DNA of 64,000 nucleotides from Sinotaia quadrata (GCA_028829895.1 CM054177.1:38718564-38782563); one strand, 5' to 3'; shown: positions 22,049-34,842, counted from the stretch's first letter. Numbers and translations are program-made. Notes: generated by a model not told the origin, from the letters alone.

Positions 22049-22584
22049 TCTAATGCAGTTCCTGGTTTCCGCCATCTGGGCCGATATGTACACAGCGAGA
22101 CGTAAACAGACTCGCAAGTTCTCTGTATCCCATGTTGGATCACTCCCGCGTTAAATTACTTTAGACAATTGACAACAAACGCTAAATCAACTTCCGGATT
22201 TTAATGAGAACAATTTAAAAGTTTTTTTTTTAATTATGCAATTTTCGTGTAATATCACAGTTGATTCGACAATAATTCTCTCGTGCGCGTTATCTATCTA
22301 TCTGTCGAAAAATTGTATTCGCCATATAAATATTTATAGAATATTATAAAGCATATCAATGCAGTTTTATATAACAATTAAACTCTCATCGCTAAGCCAA
22401 GGTCCAGCAGACAAACATTCCCCGGATCCTAAATACACGTTCTGTAAATCGCGAGGTCTTATTTGTTCACAAAGAAGCCTTAAAATGTCTCCAGTTCACG
22501 ATGACACAGCTGTCGCTTTTCATCGTTTTCTGCTGGTCAAGACTTCAAATATTACAGGACTTCAGGTGTTATATGACCGCATAT

Positions 22585-22700
22585 AGAACTCACTTTTAGA
22601 ACCTCGTGTATTACAGGGCCATGAGTATTACAGATCAATGTGTATTATAAGATCTCGTGTAGTACAGGGCCATGAGTATTACGGATCAATGTGGTATAAA
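22585..22700. repeat. About 60-bp tandem duplication
   Basis: Two copies of 'acagggccatgagtattac' followed by 'gatcaatgtg', within the intergenic region. Confidence 0.75.
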
Positions 22701-22984
22701 ACTATACAGCACCTCGTCCTTACTAAGGGATATTTTTTTTAAAGTATACAATACGGGATGTTGGATAAAAGGTACACCATACATGGTGTTGGATAAAAAG
22801 CAAATAATACGAAATGGGGGAGGGGGAGTACAAAAATTAAAATTTAAAACAGGTGCTGTTAAAGCAAATGTCCGGGTTGTATGTCTATAGAAAATGTGAA
22901 GGTCTGATTATATTTATTTGGTAGAATATTATATATCACTTTTGTGTTTGTCTTTTATCATAAAATGTGAGGTATTTAAACTGA

Positions 22985-23225
22985 GTGTTATAAATAGCGA
23001 TACCACTATTACAACCTTTCCTTTATAGCGATACCACCCTTTTAGAACCTCTTCTTTATAGCGATACCACAATATTAGAACCTTTCCTTTATAGTGATAC
23101 CACAATATTAGAACCTTTCCTTTATAGCGATACCACAATATTAGAACCTTTCCTTTATAGCGATACCTCTCTATTAGAACCTCTTCTTCATACCACAATT
23201 TTAGAACTTCTTCTTCATAGTGATA
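22985..23225. repeat. 33-bp minisatellite, about 7 copies
   Basis: The unit is 'tagcgataccacaatatt' plus 'agaacctttccttta', with minor variation. Intergenic. Confidence 0.9.
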
Positions 23226-23229
23226 CTAT

Positions 23230-26200
23230 AATATTATTTAATTTCTTTTCACCTTTCATTGTTTCTACCCCCTTCCCTGCCCGCCCCCCCCTCGCACCAT
23301 GAGCGTGAGCATGAATGGTTCGGAATGATCGATTAATTACCGTACGAAAGAACACCTGTGTTTAATAAATTAACTTCTGATTTAAAGTTTAGTTGTCTAT
23401 CTTGGTTTTGAGAGTGAAAATATGTACCGTTGTTTCTTTGTGTCATGCCATCCATCTCGTTTACACTATACACCCTGTGAGGATCTATTAAACAAATTTT
23501 GTATTTTTGATGGCCATTAAATCATTTCTTTGTATTAATGGGTTTTCCCCAGCCTTGCGTATTTATTGTGAAGACTTCCATTAAAAGATTAAAGCTTAGA
23601 CTGAGGAAATACTAAGGTCTTGTTTACGCGTTCAGAGAATATAGGGCAGGTCACAGGTGAAGGCACTCTGAAATCCGGATACTAACCACCCATATATGGT
23701 CATTTGCTTTCCGTGCAATGACATAGCACTAAGTTGTTAGTTGACCTTCATCCATTGATATAACCGCCTGAATGAATTGGCTTGTGTTAGACATGCAGAT
23801 CAGAGATAGTGCCCACATGCCAAGGGTGAAGTTGTATCCATTATGACCACACCTAAGATACACATAGTGGTAATATACTTGGTTTTCATATAATCATAAT
23901 TCTTTCTTGTGGAATTGATACCCTGTATTTTGTATTGTAAATGTGTGTAGAATATTCTTGTAAATTTTAAAGCTGCTAATATTAATATATTTTCCTTACA
24001 GAAAGCTAAGTGGCATTAGCGATATTACATTTGTAAAGTGGTGGAAAATGCCATGTGTATGTAGTTGTGTTACCATTGATTAATTGTTATCATGGAAGAG
24101 TTAACATGTGCTGCGTGGATCACTAGCTAAATTATATTATGATCGACTGTATTGTAATGAAGGAAATATATATTGTATAGGTTTTATATATTTGAAACTT
24201 GCATGTGATGTAAACTATGAATTAGCTAATAGCTAATTAGTGAGATTGTAAAGAGTGATTATAGCTGCTGCCACAAAGCCCATAGAGTCACTATTACCAC
24301 ATGATGCTGTAACATAATAACTGTGTATTTCAGCCGGTCTTGAGTTTAACTCTCATTCTGTACTGTTAGTTGCAGAGAACAAATTGTTAATTTTCATGTT
24401 TTCTAAGTGTTATTAAATTTATTGATATCTCTCCTATTGTTATATAATCATTTGTAATTGACCAAAAGGGAATGTGATTGATTGGGGCTGAGCCAGGTTA
24501 AAAGGATAAAGGATCAATAATCATTAATCTATAAATACAGGGGGAGATAACATTATCAATCGCAGTAAGTCAACTAACTTGTCTGGCTAAGTGTTGTGAA
24601 TAATTGGCTGATATTGTGGCATTTGAGTGGAAGATAAGTTAGGCTGTCCGGCTGTTGCTTATGTTAGGAATTATCCAATACACCAATATTGATAACTAGA
24701 ACCTAAATTAGGACAGGGTCATTAAATGGAAACCGTAACTACACATAAGATAAAAATAAATTCATCCCCAAAACACCCTGTTTCGTTCTGCATGTGGATC
24801 TTGGTGAAAAACATCTACGCAAGTCCAACGAGTCTCTGACTAGCCATTTACCCTTTCTTTTCTTTCTGAGAGTGGGGGAAGTGTGGTGGTGACAATAAGG
24901 CAAATTAATTAATTAAATAAATTAACAACTTGCGGCTAATCTCTGTATGTAGACGACTTACTAGGCAAGACAGAAAAAGAAGAAATGGCCCATATTGAAA
25001 ATCTTACTAAATAAGTCGTTGTCTACAGGCCAAGAAAAGATCACTCAATACCGGATAAAAAATAGGCTCGCAATGTCAACTACCCTGATAAAGTGCTCTT
25101 GGCCTAAAATGCTTAGGCTTACATACACTTCGTCCGAGGGTTTCAAAGTCGGTTTGTTCTGTATTTTGTCATAGGTGACGATAACCTGACATATACGAGA
25201 CTCTGGATTGATTTTGCTAAACTACACCCTGCTTCCTTGAACTCTTTCAATATACACACAACCTGCGCTTCTAAACTAGAAGTAATTTTAGAAAACAATA
25301 ACTGAAATAAATAAATCTTTATAACGTGTATTTTTGAGTCAATGACGCGCTTTTATAGACGGAGCAGTTTTCACTTGTGTACATTGTATAAACAAAGACT
25401 AGATCTGATAAGTTGATTGCGTTATTAGGTGTTAAGTGAACACAGTACAGAGCAGATAGCGAATTGCAAGGTCAAAGATCACTGATTTGTATGTCAGTAA
25501 ATTGTTGACATAATTTTCACTCACATATAATAAGTATAAAGTCATCAGTATTTTCGGATGTCATGACAAATTGATAAATGGGGTTTTGTGCATCTTTGGT
25601 TTGGTTTGTGTCGACCTGTGAATTTTGAATCTACTTAAACAAATTAAAACCAGTGATTAAATTCTTGACGTCAGTTCAAAAATATAGGGTTAGTGATTAA
25701 ATCAGGATGTACACGTTTGCGCAGAGTTAGTGAATAAGTCAGGTGTGCACGATTGTGCAACGTGTGTCAATGGTTAAGCAATATATGTACTGTGTGGTCA
25801 GTGGTTAAGTCAGTATACACATTTGTGCAACGTGTGCCATTTTATTTTTTTTTAGGGGGGGGGGGGGCTGACATTTCAGTAAGATGCACAAGTTCCCATG
25901 CTCAGATCGTGTCTAATAGAGTACCATTATGTAACTCCAACTCCAAAGCACTTGTGTTATACTGAAGGTATATGATGAAATAATAGTTTGTGCATTGCAT
26001 TCAAAACAGCGAGATAACAGATCGGCGAAATTATCGGTTTTCAGCAGGCACTGATATTTGACGCTGATCTCTCTCCCACCTACTTATTCACTCATTCTCT
26101 CTCATAAACACACACCGAGTTACACAAGTGACTATAGGTGATGATGAATATTTCATTATAGCAATTCAGGCGCTCATAACATTAGCAGTGTAGTTACACC

Positions 26201-27335
26201 ATAAAGAACCCACACTAACACATATATATCTTTATAAGTGAACAAGCAAGCAATGTTCAAATGAACAACTTGTATTGCCCCTGACCTGTTATTTGCACAC
26301 ATTTCGGTTGTCAGTAGGTCACTGTGCTCTAGCCGCGCACTGAATCACCGATAACTAGTGCACATTTCGGTGAAATCCAAGAAGATATAAAAAAAAAAAA
26401 AGGCATGCGCTATCTTGCTAAGTAAATATAACAGCTGCATGTTCAATGTTTGTTTTTTTAATTTACCATTTGTTACTTACTTTTCTACGGATGTGCAAAG
26501 CAAAACAGATTTGTTTGAACATTTCTCCTTACACTATGCATCTTCTCAATGTTTGTTTACTATAAAGCGGACACTAATTACTTCACTATATGTACAGCAG
26601 CAACTGACTTGGCTATCATAACGTATGCACACTATGGCTGCTCGATAACCAGGGCAAAATATGAAGAACATTTAATTTGATAATCAGCCATAATACTGAA
26701 TGTTGTCGGGAATGGGAATGGCTGGTTAGTGCATTGACATCAGTAAAGATCTAGTATGCAAGGCGAAACTGGCTCCAAAATCAAAAAAGCAAACTTTCTG
26801 GCTTTCACTCCCACTTTCATTTTGACCTCCGTGACTGTGAGCGTGTCACTGTGTATGTGCGTCATTTACTAGTTAACATAAAAGTCTTCAACAGCAACAA
26901 AAAGCACCATTGGGAATATGTAAGTAAATTGGTTCACATCACTTATCCCAAAGAGATGTGAAATATTTTGAAAACAGAAATGTTACTTAATCCGATGGCG
27001 ACTACATTCAAGCCATTCTCTTGCGAGCCCCTCCCCACTTTCAGTGTTATGACATAAAATTGATGTTTTCCACTTAAAAAGAAATAATGGCAGCTTCTTT
27101 ACATTTTCTAATTCCTGCAAAAGTGGCAATAAATATGTCTCAAACTTTCAATGTTGTCATGATGGCTGCCAGATAAGCAAGATCTGTGACCAGGTAACAT
27201 AATTTAAGAAAACCTTGTCGACTTGGTGTAGTGTATTAATTTTAACAGTGAGATTACAACACGCTCCTAACTTAGTTAGCTTCAAGAATTTCCGTTTATG
27301 TGCCATGCATTACGTCACTCTTTTTCTCTCGTATC
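23230..27335. other. Long low-repeat intergenic stretch, no gene recognised
   Basis: This is the least repetitive part of the window, with more CpG than the introns. I saw no exon, RNA gene or recognisable element. Minor points are a C-rich run at 23279-23292, a G-run at 25855-25868 and a possible polypurine tract with LTR start at 24870-24895 ('gagtgggggaagtgtggtgg'). The low repeat content may mean it holds regulatory sequence for gene B, which is speculation. Confidence 0.5.
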
Positions 27336-27339
27336 TCAG

Positions 27340-27555
27340 TAACATCACATACAATAAAAATAAGCTACAACACACATTAATCAAACTCGTCTCTCAGTAT
27401 TGTGTAACATCACATAGAGCACACATTAATCAAACTCGTCTCTCAGTACTGTGTAACATCACATAGAGCACACATTAATCAAACTCGTCTCTCAGTACTG
27501 TGTAACATCACATACAACAAAAATAAGCTACAACACATTAATCAAACTCGTGAAT
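27340..27555. repeat. About 48-bp minisatellite, 4 copies
   Basis: Units share 'attaatcaaactcgtctctc' and 'agtactgtgtaacatcacat'. Nearly identical copies, intergenic. Confidence 0.9.
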
Positions 27556-27659
27556 GATTAGGGCAACTTATAACAATAATTTGATACTACATGCACACTG
27601 TAGCATCAGTCTTTCAGAAATGGAACCTGGGTCATTTAGTCTGGCACTAACTGGTCCAA

Positions 27660-27865
27660 CATGTACAGCCACAAAACTTAACCGACACAAAGTATTGACT
27701 TCATGATACGTACAGCTACAAAACTTAACCGACACGAAATATTGACTTCATGATACATGTACAGCTACAAAACTTAACCGACACAAAGTACTGACTTCAT
27801 GATACATGTACAGCTACAAAACTTAACCGACACGAAGTATTGACTTCAAGATACATGTACAGCTA
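27660..27865. repeat. About 49-bp minisatellite, 4 copies
   Basis: Units share 'acagctacaaaacttaacc', 'gacac' and 'tattgacttcatgatac'. Intergenic. Confidence 0.9.
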
Positions 27866-28439
27866 TTATTGTATAAATGTACGTAAACTGGGCGTAATAA
27901 CCTAAATACATTTAACAACTTTCGCCTGAACACATATTTCTACTTATCATCTTCAAATAATCCACGTCTGTCTCTGACAATCCTTGCCATTTGCCGCTCT
28001 GTCTTGTGTCCAAGGTTATGTACACTTTAGTTGAGAGATAAAAACGATAAAAGTAATTGAATTTTGAGAAATGGGGTGGTGGTGGTGGTAGTTCAGTTTT
28101 CATTTTTAAATGCATGACAGCAATGAATACATAAAATAAATAATAAATGAGAACTAAAAGCACTGCGGTGCTAATGAAAACCCAAAATGCACAAATTTTT
28201 ATAAGTTAAATGGTTAAACCCACGTGATTGAAATAGAACAATGCGTTGCTTGTGCAAAGTGTAAGCGTTTTTATCATGCTCACCTTACAGAACGCTGGCT
28301 TTGTGCTTCTTTGTCAAACCGTCTTAGTTTTACAGGCGAACTAAACGAAAGAAAACGGCCATTTGTGAAAGTTAGATTACACCCACCGCTCGCAGTGCAT
28401 GTACACTGACAAGTCTGGTTCAGGATCTAGCTGGCAGTT

Positions 28440-28600
28440 TGACCTTCTTTATGTTAACTTCTTTTACCCCACAGGAATTGCGTGAAAACTTTTCATCTTC
28501 TGGATGTTCTCAGGGTTTTTTTTGTGGGGTGGGATTCTTACGGGGCCTTCCTCTTCTCACTGTATTCTGAAGAGGGTGGCTAAGATTTTTTTTATCGTAA
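28440..28600 (-). mobile_element. LINE 3'-end copy (module b)
   Basis: Contains 'accccacaggaattgcgtg', 'aaaacttttcatcttct' and 'ggatgttctcagg', matching the 3' module of the LINE at 44360-44490 in opposite orientation. Isolated 3' fragment of about 150 bp. No coding sequence. The interval 27870-28440 holds no gene that I can support. Confidence 0.65.
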
Positions 28601-28689
28601 TAAATAATTAATCGTGATAGATTTGACACATTATATGTATAGTGGGTAGTGATGGAAACTTACAGTGTTACATTATACTTCTTGTTCTG

Positions 28690-29460
28690 TGTTCTCTTCT
28701 TTGTCTTCTGCATACAATGCCATTTGTACAAATTCTCCAATGAGACACACAGGTTCTTTGCAATAGTAATCATTTTAATTTATAAAACGCCCGTCTCTTA
28801 ACTAATGAGCAGCCAAACAAGTGAATGATAAATAATATCAACAAACAACAGTCACAAATGATCACATGTCCATGGCATGATACACATTACACTAAATGTA
28901 TACTTTTTATAATGCACACAAGTCCATCATTTAAACTAGTATAATAAAAATATCATCTTTTCCTCTAACTTGCAATTAATAAAAATCTTTCACCCATTCT
29001 CTGCATATCTCTTTCTTCTTCTGCTAGTACACTAAGTTTGTTTACAACCTAACCTAAATTATCCACCCTAACTATCAGCCCCAAGGCCCAGGAATCTTAG
29101 GTTTACCCTACACACCTATCCTCTCATCTTGTCTGCTTTTGTCTGTCCTTTTGTCTCAGAGTTCTATCACCCTAAAGAGCCTGGGGAAAATGTCAGAAAT
29201 TGCATAGATAAAAACTAAGAGCAGATCTCCCAGCCAGGATGCATGCTTCTGGGGCACCCACACCCAATCAACACTGTCCCTCACACTTCACTCACCTGCT
29301 CTCACTCAATCACTGTCATTCATCTGAAAACAATTATACTAGCAATTCCTGCACAGAGACCTCTGCAATTAACAAAAGGTCACATAAGTGAACTCACTAA
29401 CTCAAGCTGTAAATCTAGTCACCAATGCCAGAGGTCAGATTTCAACTATGGGCTATCAGA
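28690..29460 (-). repeat. Dispersed repeat, copy 2 (inverted relative to 1040-1830)
   Basis: Reverse-complement counterpart of the 1.0-1.8 kb repeat, with shared landmarks 'gtatactttttataatgcac', 'cttttgtctgtccttttgtc' and 'acaacctaacctaaa'. The two copies differ by small indels, consistent with separate old insertions of one family. No protein recognised. Confidence 0.7.
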
Positions 29461-29894
29461 TTGACAGGTTGTTAATGTATACATACGAAATAATACATTA
29501 AACCCACGGGTTCTACATATTTAACTCTTTACCATAAAGCACTGTGTTATGAACAACATTCACAATCAACATAGTAAGGAGTCTGAAAAAAGAGTATTTA
29601 ATAGCTGAAATTAAATTCTATTAGTCTGCATACAGGTCAATCTTATAAATGCATGCAACAGTAATATACCTGATTAAAAACAGCCAAAGATTCTGTAAAA
29701 CAAAGAGCTTTAAAAATAGTCAAAATAAAATTGCAGAACTAAAGCAGTGCTGCAGTAAAGTAGTGGCAAAGATGAAGTAGTGGAGGATCAAGTTACAAGA
29801 TAACTGAGTTGAACTGTGGCTGTTATTTAGTGCACAAAAAATGTTAAGCTCCTGACTGATTGCACCATCATCTAGAACCTGAGAGCAAATTATG

Positions 29895-30324
29895 GGTGAC
29901 CCGTCAAATGCGCGAACGACAATTGCGCGCCGTCAAAACCGCGATAAACATCGCCAAGTAAAGAATGGCATGCTAAGTTTGAATAGCTGCATTCGACACG
30001 GTCCAGGAAGTGTTATGTATATTCGCTCTGTTACGTAACATTGCCTTTGTGTAAGGATTCTTTGCGCGCAGTATCTCTTAACATTGCCTTTGTGTATCGT
30101 AATATTGATATCTACGTATGTTATTATTACATTCTTGTACGATTTAAATTATTACATTATTAAATTATTACATTGTTACATTATTAAATTATTACATTGT
30201 TACATTATTAAATTACTGTACGATTTTGTCAGCGCGATTTTGTCGACGCGATTTTGTCGTCGCGCATTTGTTCATCGCGTTTTTGTCGGCGCGCAATTGT
30301 CGTTCGCGCATTTGTCGGTTAACC
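29895..30324. mobile_element. 430-bp CpG-rich element with terminal inverted repeats
   Basis: Left end GGTGACCCGTCAAATGCGCG and the reverse complement of the right end, GGTTAACCGACAAATGCGCG, are the starts of inverted repeats of about 45-50 bp. Both continue with AACGACAATTGCGCGCCG. The element is flanked by AAATTATG at 29887-29894 and 30325-30332 (9 bp if the preceding C is counted). The right arm is internally expanded with 'gcgcgattttgtcg' copies. It has no coding capacity, so it is a non-autonomous (MITE or foldback-like) element. The superfamily is not determined; 8-9-bp duplications occur in hAT, P and Mutator types. Confidence 0.8.
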
Positions 30325-30339
30325 AAATTATGTCTTACT

Positions 30340-30540
30340 ATGTCATAGTGTGACATTTACAATGGCACACACATATATGAAATATATGTCACAGTGTGAC
30401 ATTTGCAATGGCACACACATGTATGAAATATATGTCACAGTGTGATATTTACACTGGCAAACACATTTTATGAACTGTATGGCACATTGTTACATTTACA
30501 CTGGCAAACACATTTTATGAAATATATGGTACATGCATCT
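30340..30540. repeat. About 60-bp minisatellite, 3-4 copies
   Basis: Units share 'gtgtgacatttacaatggca' and 'cacacatatatgaaatatat'. Diverged toward the right. Confidence 0.8.
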
Positions 30541-30589
30541 AAACATATTGTTATATCCTTGTCCTTAGAATTCAAAATTAAACAGCTAA

Positions 30590-31600
30590 CAGATAAGTAA
30601 TATTTTTCAAATTACATACAACTGTTTCACACAAGTATTCATAACTATACGTGGCAATTTATAAAACTGTATACAACTGTCTGATGTAAGTATTCATAAC
30701 TACAGATGACTTTTCAAATCGTGTACAACTGTTTGATGTAAGTATTCTTAACTATAGATGACTGTTCAAATTGTGTACAACAGATGTAAGTACATGTATT
30801 CTGAATTATAGATGACTTTTTGAATTGTGTATAACTGTGTGATGTGATGTAATTATTCTTAACTATAGATTATTTTTTTAAATTTAGTACAACTGTCTGA
30901 TATAAATATTCTTAACTATAGATGACTTTTAAAAGTGTGTACAACTGTCTGATGTAAGTACATGTATTCTTAACTACAGATGACTTTTTAAAACTGCATA
31001 CAACTGTTTTAAATTAATTATTCTTAACTACAAATGACATTTTAAACTGCATACAACTGTTTTACATTAAGTATTCTTAACTACAGATGACTTTTTAAAC
31101 TGCATACAACTGTTTTACATTAAGTATCCTTAACTACAGATTACTTTTTAAACTGCATACAACTGTTTTACATTAAGTATTCTTAACTACAAATGACTTT
31201 TTAAACTTCAAACAACTGTTTTACATTAAGTATTCTTAACTACAGATTACTTCTAAAACTGCATACAACTGTTTTACATTAAATATTCATACCTATAAAT
31301 GACATCCAACACTGTATACAAGTGTTTCATGTAAGTATTCTTAACTATAAATGACATCCAACACTGTATACAAGTGTTTCATGTAAGTATTCTTAACTAT
31401 AAATGACATCTTTCAAAATAAATACATCTGATGTAAATATATTTAATTATAAGCAGCATCTTGTCAAATTACATACAAATGTTTCACACAAGCATATCTA
31501 ATTATAAATGACACTTTCCGACTGTCTACAAACATTATTTCAAATAAATATTCTCAATTCTAAATGACGTGTAACTGTTATAATTAAGTATTCTTAAAGT
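30590..31600. repeat. Large 52-58-bp minisatellite, about 18 copies
   Basis: Units share 'agtattcttaactataga' , 'tgacttttaaa' and 'tgtacaactgttt'. Divergence is graded: the middle copies (31000-31300) are most alike, the edges most diverged. It begins a few hundred bases beyond the gene A stop codon, so it is just past or within the 3' untranslated region. Confidence 0.9.
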
Positions 31601-31739
31601 TCTCTGCACACAGCAAGACAAATGTCTTAAAAAACTGTCTAGGAAAATATGTATAGTACCTTTTTGGCACTCTCCAAAGAAAGAGATCACAATAACACTT
31701 CTAAATCATATATACTTAGGCCTGCCTTAATTCATGCTA

Positions 31740-31745
31740 TTTATT
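31740..31745 (-). terminator. Candidate poly(A) signal of gene A
   Basis: On the minus strand, AATAAA occurs (in overlapping AATAAATAAAT) about 330 bp after the stop codon at 32071. It is the first good hexamer group with reasonable spacing that I found. AT-rich sequence makes chance matches common. Confidence 0.4.
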
Positions 31746-32070
31746 TATTGACATGATACAATAATGCAAAATTTCTGCTTCCATGGACATTACAGAATTC
31801 AATGAAAGTGAAGTGAAATGAAAATACTGTTGTTTTAGCAGCATTTCTGAAACCATTGATGACCAAGAAAAACAAAAAAATATCTTAATGGGTGAAAGAA
31901 TGGATCTCACACAGAGTATGCTGCATAAAACATTACTGATTAATCACATTTATGGAGGAAAACATCTCTATAGTTTGCTTTTACAAAGTAAACAGATTAC
32001 ATTAAACAAATAAGAGAGAGGCTGATTAAGTTGTCTGGAATTTGTTGGCAGTCTTACCACAAGTTCTATT

Positions 32071-32118
32071 TCACAGATCGACATACCAGGGTGAGGTAGA
32101 GTTGGAGGCATTCTCAAA
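32071..32118 (-). CDS. XDH: Gene A last exon, C-terminus and stop
   Basis: The 48-bp exon encodes 15 residues ending SPWYVDL and a TGA stop. The family C-terminus is KPWSVRV, so the ending fits. The acceptor is TTTTTCAG and phase 0 matches the preceding exon, whose last residues are DRFTLP. A 6-kb intron holding an RTE LINE and a possible LTR separates it from the previous exon. Confidence 0.88.
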   Translation of the reverse strand, partial: FENASNSTSPWYVDL

Positions 32119-32364
32119 CTGAAAAATAACATTTTTGAAAAACTATCAAAAATGCGATTATAAAATTCTATTTAGTCTGGTGTCAGGAAAAGAGTTAACA
32201 AAACTCCAAACTGTACACCATTTTGTGCAAAATAGAAAAGCAATTATTGGTAAAATTTCAAAGAATATTATCATAAATGTGTATATAGTCTGATTCAATT
32301 ACTTATACTCAAAGAAAATTTGGATTAATGCAGTGCATTTAAGCTTGATGATAATGTAATAAAA

Positions 32365-32455
32365 TAATTCCTTTTATCTATCTATCTATCTATCTACCCA
32401 TCCACCCATCCATCCGTCCATCCATCCATCCATCTATCTATCTATCCCTTAGTTT
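32365..32455. repeat. (TCTA)n / (TCCA)n microsatellite tail
   Basis: Tetranucleotide runs of 'tcta', then 'ccatccatccat', then 'tcta' again adjoin the 3' end of the minus-strand RTE LINE. Short tandem-repeat tails are usual for RTE elements, so this is probably the element's own tail. Confidence 0.85.
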
Positions 32456-34840
32456 TGTCAACCATTAGGGCACCACTGATGACTTGACAACAAGTTTCCT
32501 CCATTCCATTCTGTTCTATGCTAATCTTACTGTATTACTCAGTTTCAGTCCTGTCCACTCTGAGATGTTATCTTCCCATCTTTTCCTCTGTCTTCTCTCC
32601 TTTGCCCTCCTTGCACAATCATCTTGGCAAGCCTTATTAATCATGTGATATGCCCATACCATTTCATTTTGCATTTTTTCATAATGGTTAATAGCTCTTC
32701 ATAGGGCCCATTGGCTTGTCTAATTCTGTTTTCTATTTCCTCATTCGTGACATGATCTCTATAAGAAATGCCAAGCAACCTTCAAAAGCATCTCATTTCA
32801 GTAGCTTGTATCCTCCTTACAGGCATATAAAAACACAGATACAACCAAGGTGCACATCAGTTTGATCTTTGAGTTGACTGAGATGTTTTTGTCTTTCCAA
32901 ATTGTCTTCAGCCTTGCCAATGCTGTTATTTTCAGTGCAATCCTGGACAATATTTCTGGTTTTGATCCCTTGTCTGTCACGGTGGCTCCTAAGTACGTGA
33001 ATTTATTAATTATTTCCAGTTTCTGATCACTAATCATGATATCATTGCCAATGCAACTGGTGTTGTTGGTCATCAATTTGGTCTTCTCTGCACTGATTTC
33101 CATACCAAAAGCAGTAGCTGTCCTGTCCAGTTTTCCCACCAAATGAGATAGCTCCTCATTTCCTGCAAGGACATCGATGTCATCAGCAAACATAAATTCG
33201 TTATTTTTTTTCAGTACCTTCATGGTCTTCCAGAGCATCTGTCATGATTCATTCAAGAAAGATGTTGAAGAGAACAGGCAAAAGTAAGCAGCCATGTCTG
33301 ACTCCCACTGTTGTCCTGAACCAATCTCCTAACTGGCCACTGAAGCAGACTGCGCTGGTGGCCTTGCTGTAAAGGCTTTCTATGACTTTGATCAGGTTGG
33401 CATTAATGTTGTACAGCTTCATGGTGGACCAAAGGGCTGCATGTCACAGCATGTCAAATGCCTTCTTAAAATCTACAAAGACATGATAAAGGTCTTGTTG
33501 GTGCTGGAGATCTCATGTAGAGGTCTCAAATTAAAAATCTGTTCAGTTGTGCTTCACCCTGGTCTGAAGCCTGCATGTTCTTCAGCTATGATTTCCTCTG
33601 TCTGTGGCTTCAGTCTCTTTAAGATGATCTTTAGCATGACTTTGTTTGGGTGGCATATAAGACTGATCATACAATAGTTCTGACATTGCTGCAAATTGCC
33701 CTTTTGGGGTGGGGTGGGGGGAGAGTTATTATGAGTGACTGAGTCCATTGTGTTGGCCATTCCCCCGTCTGCAGATTGTTAGTTGAGAGCTTATCATGGC
33801 TTCTCCCCCTTCTTGGACTAGTTCTGCAGGGATGTTGTCTATTCCTGCTGCCTTCCCCCTTTTCAATGATTTCACTGCAGTCACTGGTGGGATGTTGAGT
33901 ATGTCTGGGTCCCCTGTAGTTCTGTGGTTGTGTAGGTCTGATTAGTATTCTGTCCATCTCTTAAGAATGCCTTGATCTTCTGTAAGACAATTCCCTCCAC
34001 TATCTTGAATGATGGAGGAGTGTCCTTGTTTTAAACTGGTCAGGTCTTTTACCATTTGGTATGCTTTTTTGCTATTATTTTTCTTTAGATTATTTTCTAT
34101 ATCTGTATACTGGTCTTCAATCCTTGTTTTCTTTGCCTTTTTCATGCTTTTCTTGATAATTCGATTAATTTCCCTGTATTGTTTTGTTCTTTCTACTTCT
34201 GATTTCTTCTTCTTTAGATCTCGACGCTTGTCACACAGATCAAGAATGTCAGCTGTAACCCAAGGTTTTTTGCTTGCCAAGGATTTCATTGGCTGTTTGG
34301 ATCACTACTGTATTAAATAGGTCAATCAATGTATCTGCGTCTGTGTTTTGTGCACTAAGAAGTAACATGTGGTGCAAATTTTCCTCCTATCTTTGTTTGG
34401 AAGGTTTCTGATACCTCTGGGTCTTTAAGCTTGTCAAGATTGAACTTGACTCTTGTGGGGCCCTGCTTGTTGACTTTCATTAGATGTAGTTGGAGGGTCA
34501 TCATCACTAAGTCATGGTCACTTCCAATGTCTGCTCCTGGGAAGCTTCTTGTCTTGGCAATGTTTACACTGGTATATAAACACCTCTTCACCATGATATA
34601 ATCAATCTGGTTATGGTGTTCTACATTCGGGCTATGCCACGTCCATCCTTTAATGATTTGTGTAGACCAAACGTGTTCATAGCTTCAGATCATTAGAGCT
34701 GGCAAATTCAAGGAGCCTTAAGCCTCTGCCTTTTGTCTCTGTATTGCAGTGGCATCCACATGTGCTTTTACAGTTCTCAACGGCATCCTCTCCTATTTTT
34801 AGCATTCCAGTCTCCTTGCACCACAATCCCCCCCCCCCCC
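32455..34840 (-). mobile_element. RTE-type LINE, 3' segment (endonuclease end, reverse transcriptase, tail)
   Basis: Reading the minus strand from 34840 gives the end of the endonuclease domain (HNQIDYIMV at about 34590, GSDHDLV at about 34520), then reverse transcriptase blocks. These include SLICHPNKVMLKIILKR and EEHAGFRPG near 33560-33660 and the catalytic box FADDIDVLAG near 33165-33195. A C-terminal stretch with CARRAKERRQRKRWEDNISE follows near 32570-32620. Several frameshifts and stops interrupt it, so it is a dead copy. It lies in the last intron of gene A, in the same orientation as the gene. It continues across a C-run into an inverted 5' segment at 34843-35625. Confidence 0.9.
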
Positions 34841-34842
34841 CC

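Noticed and set aside
24870..24895. Polypurine tract plus LTR start
   Set aside because: A single short motif without a second LTR, target duplication or coding sequence; mentioned only as a motif.
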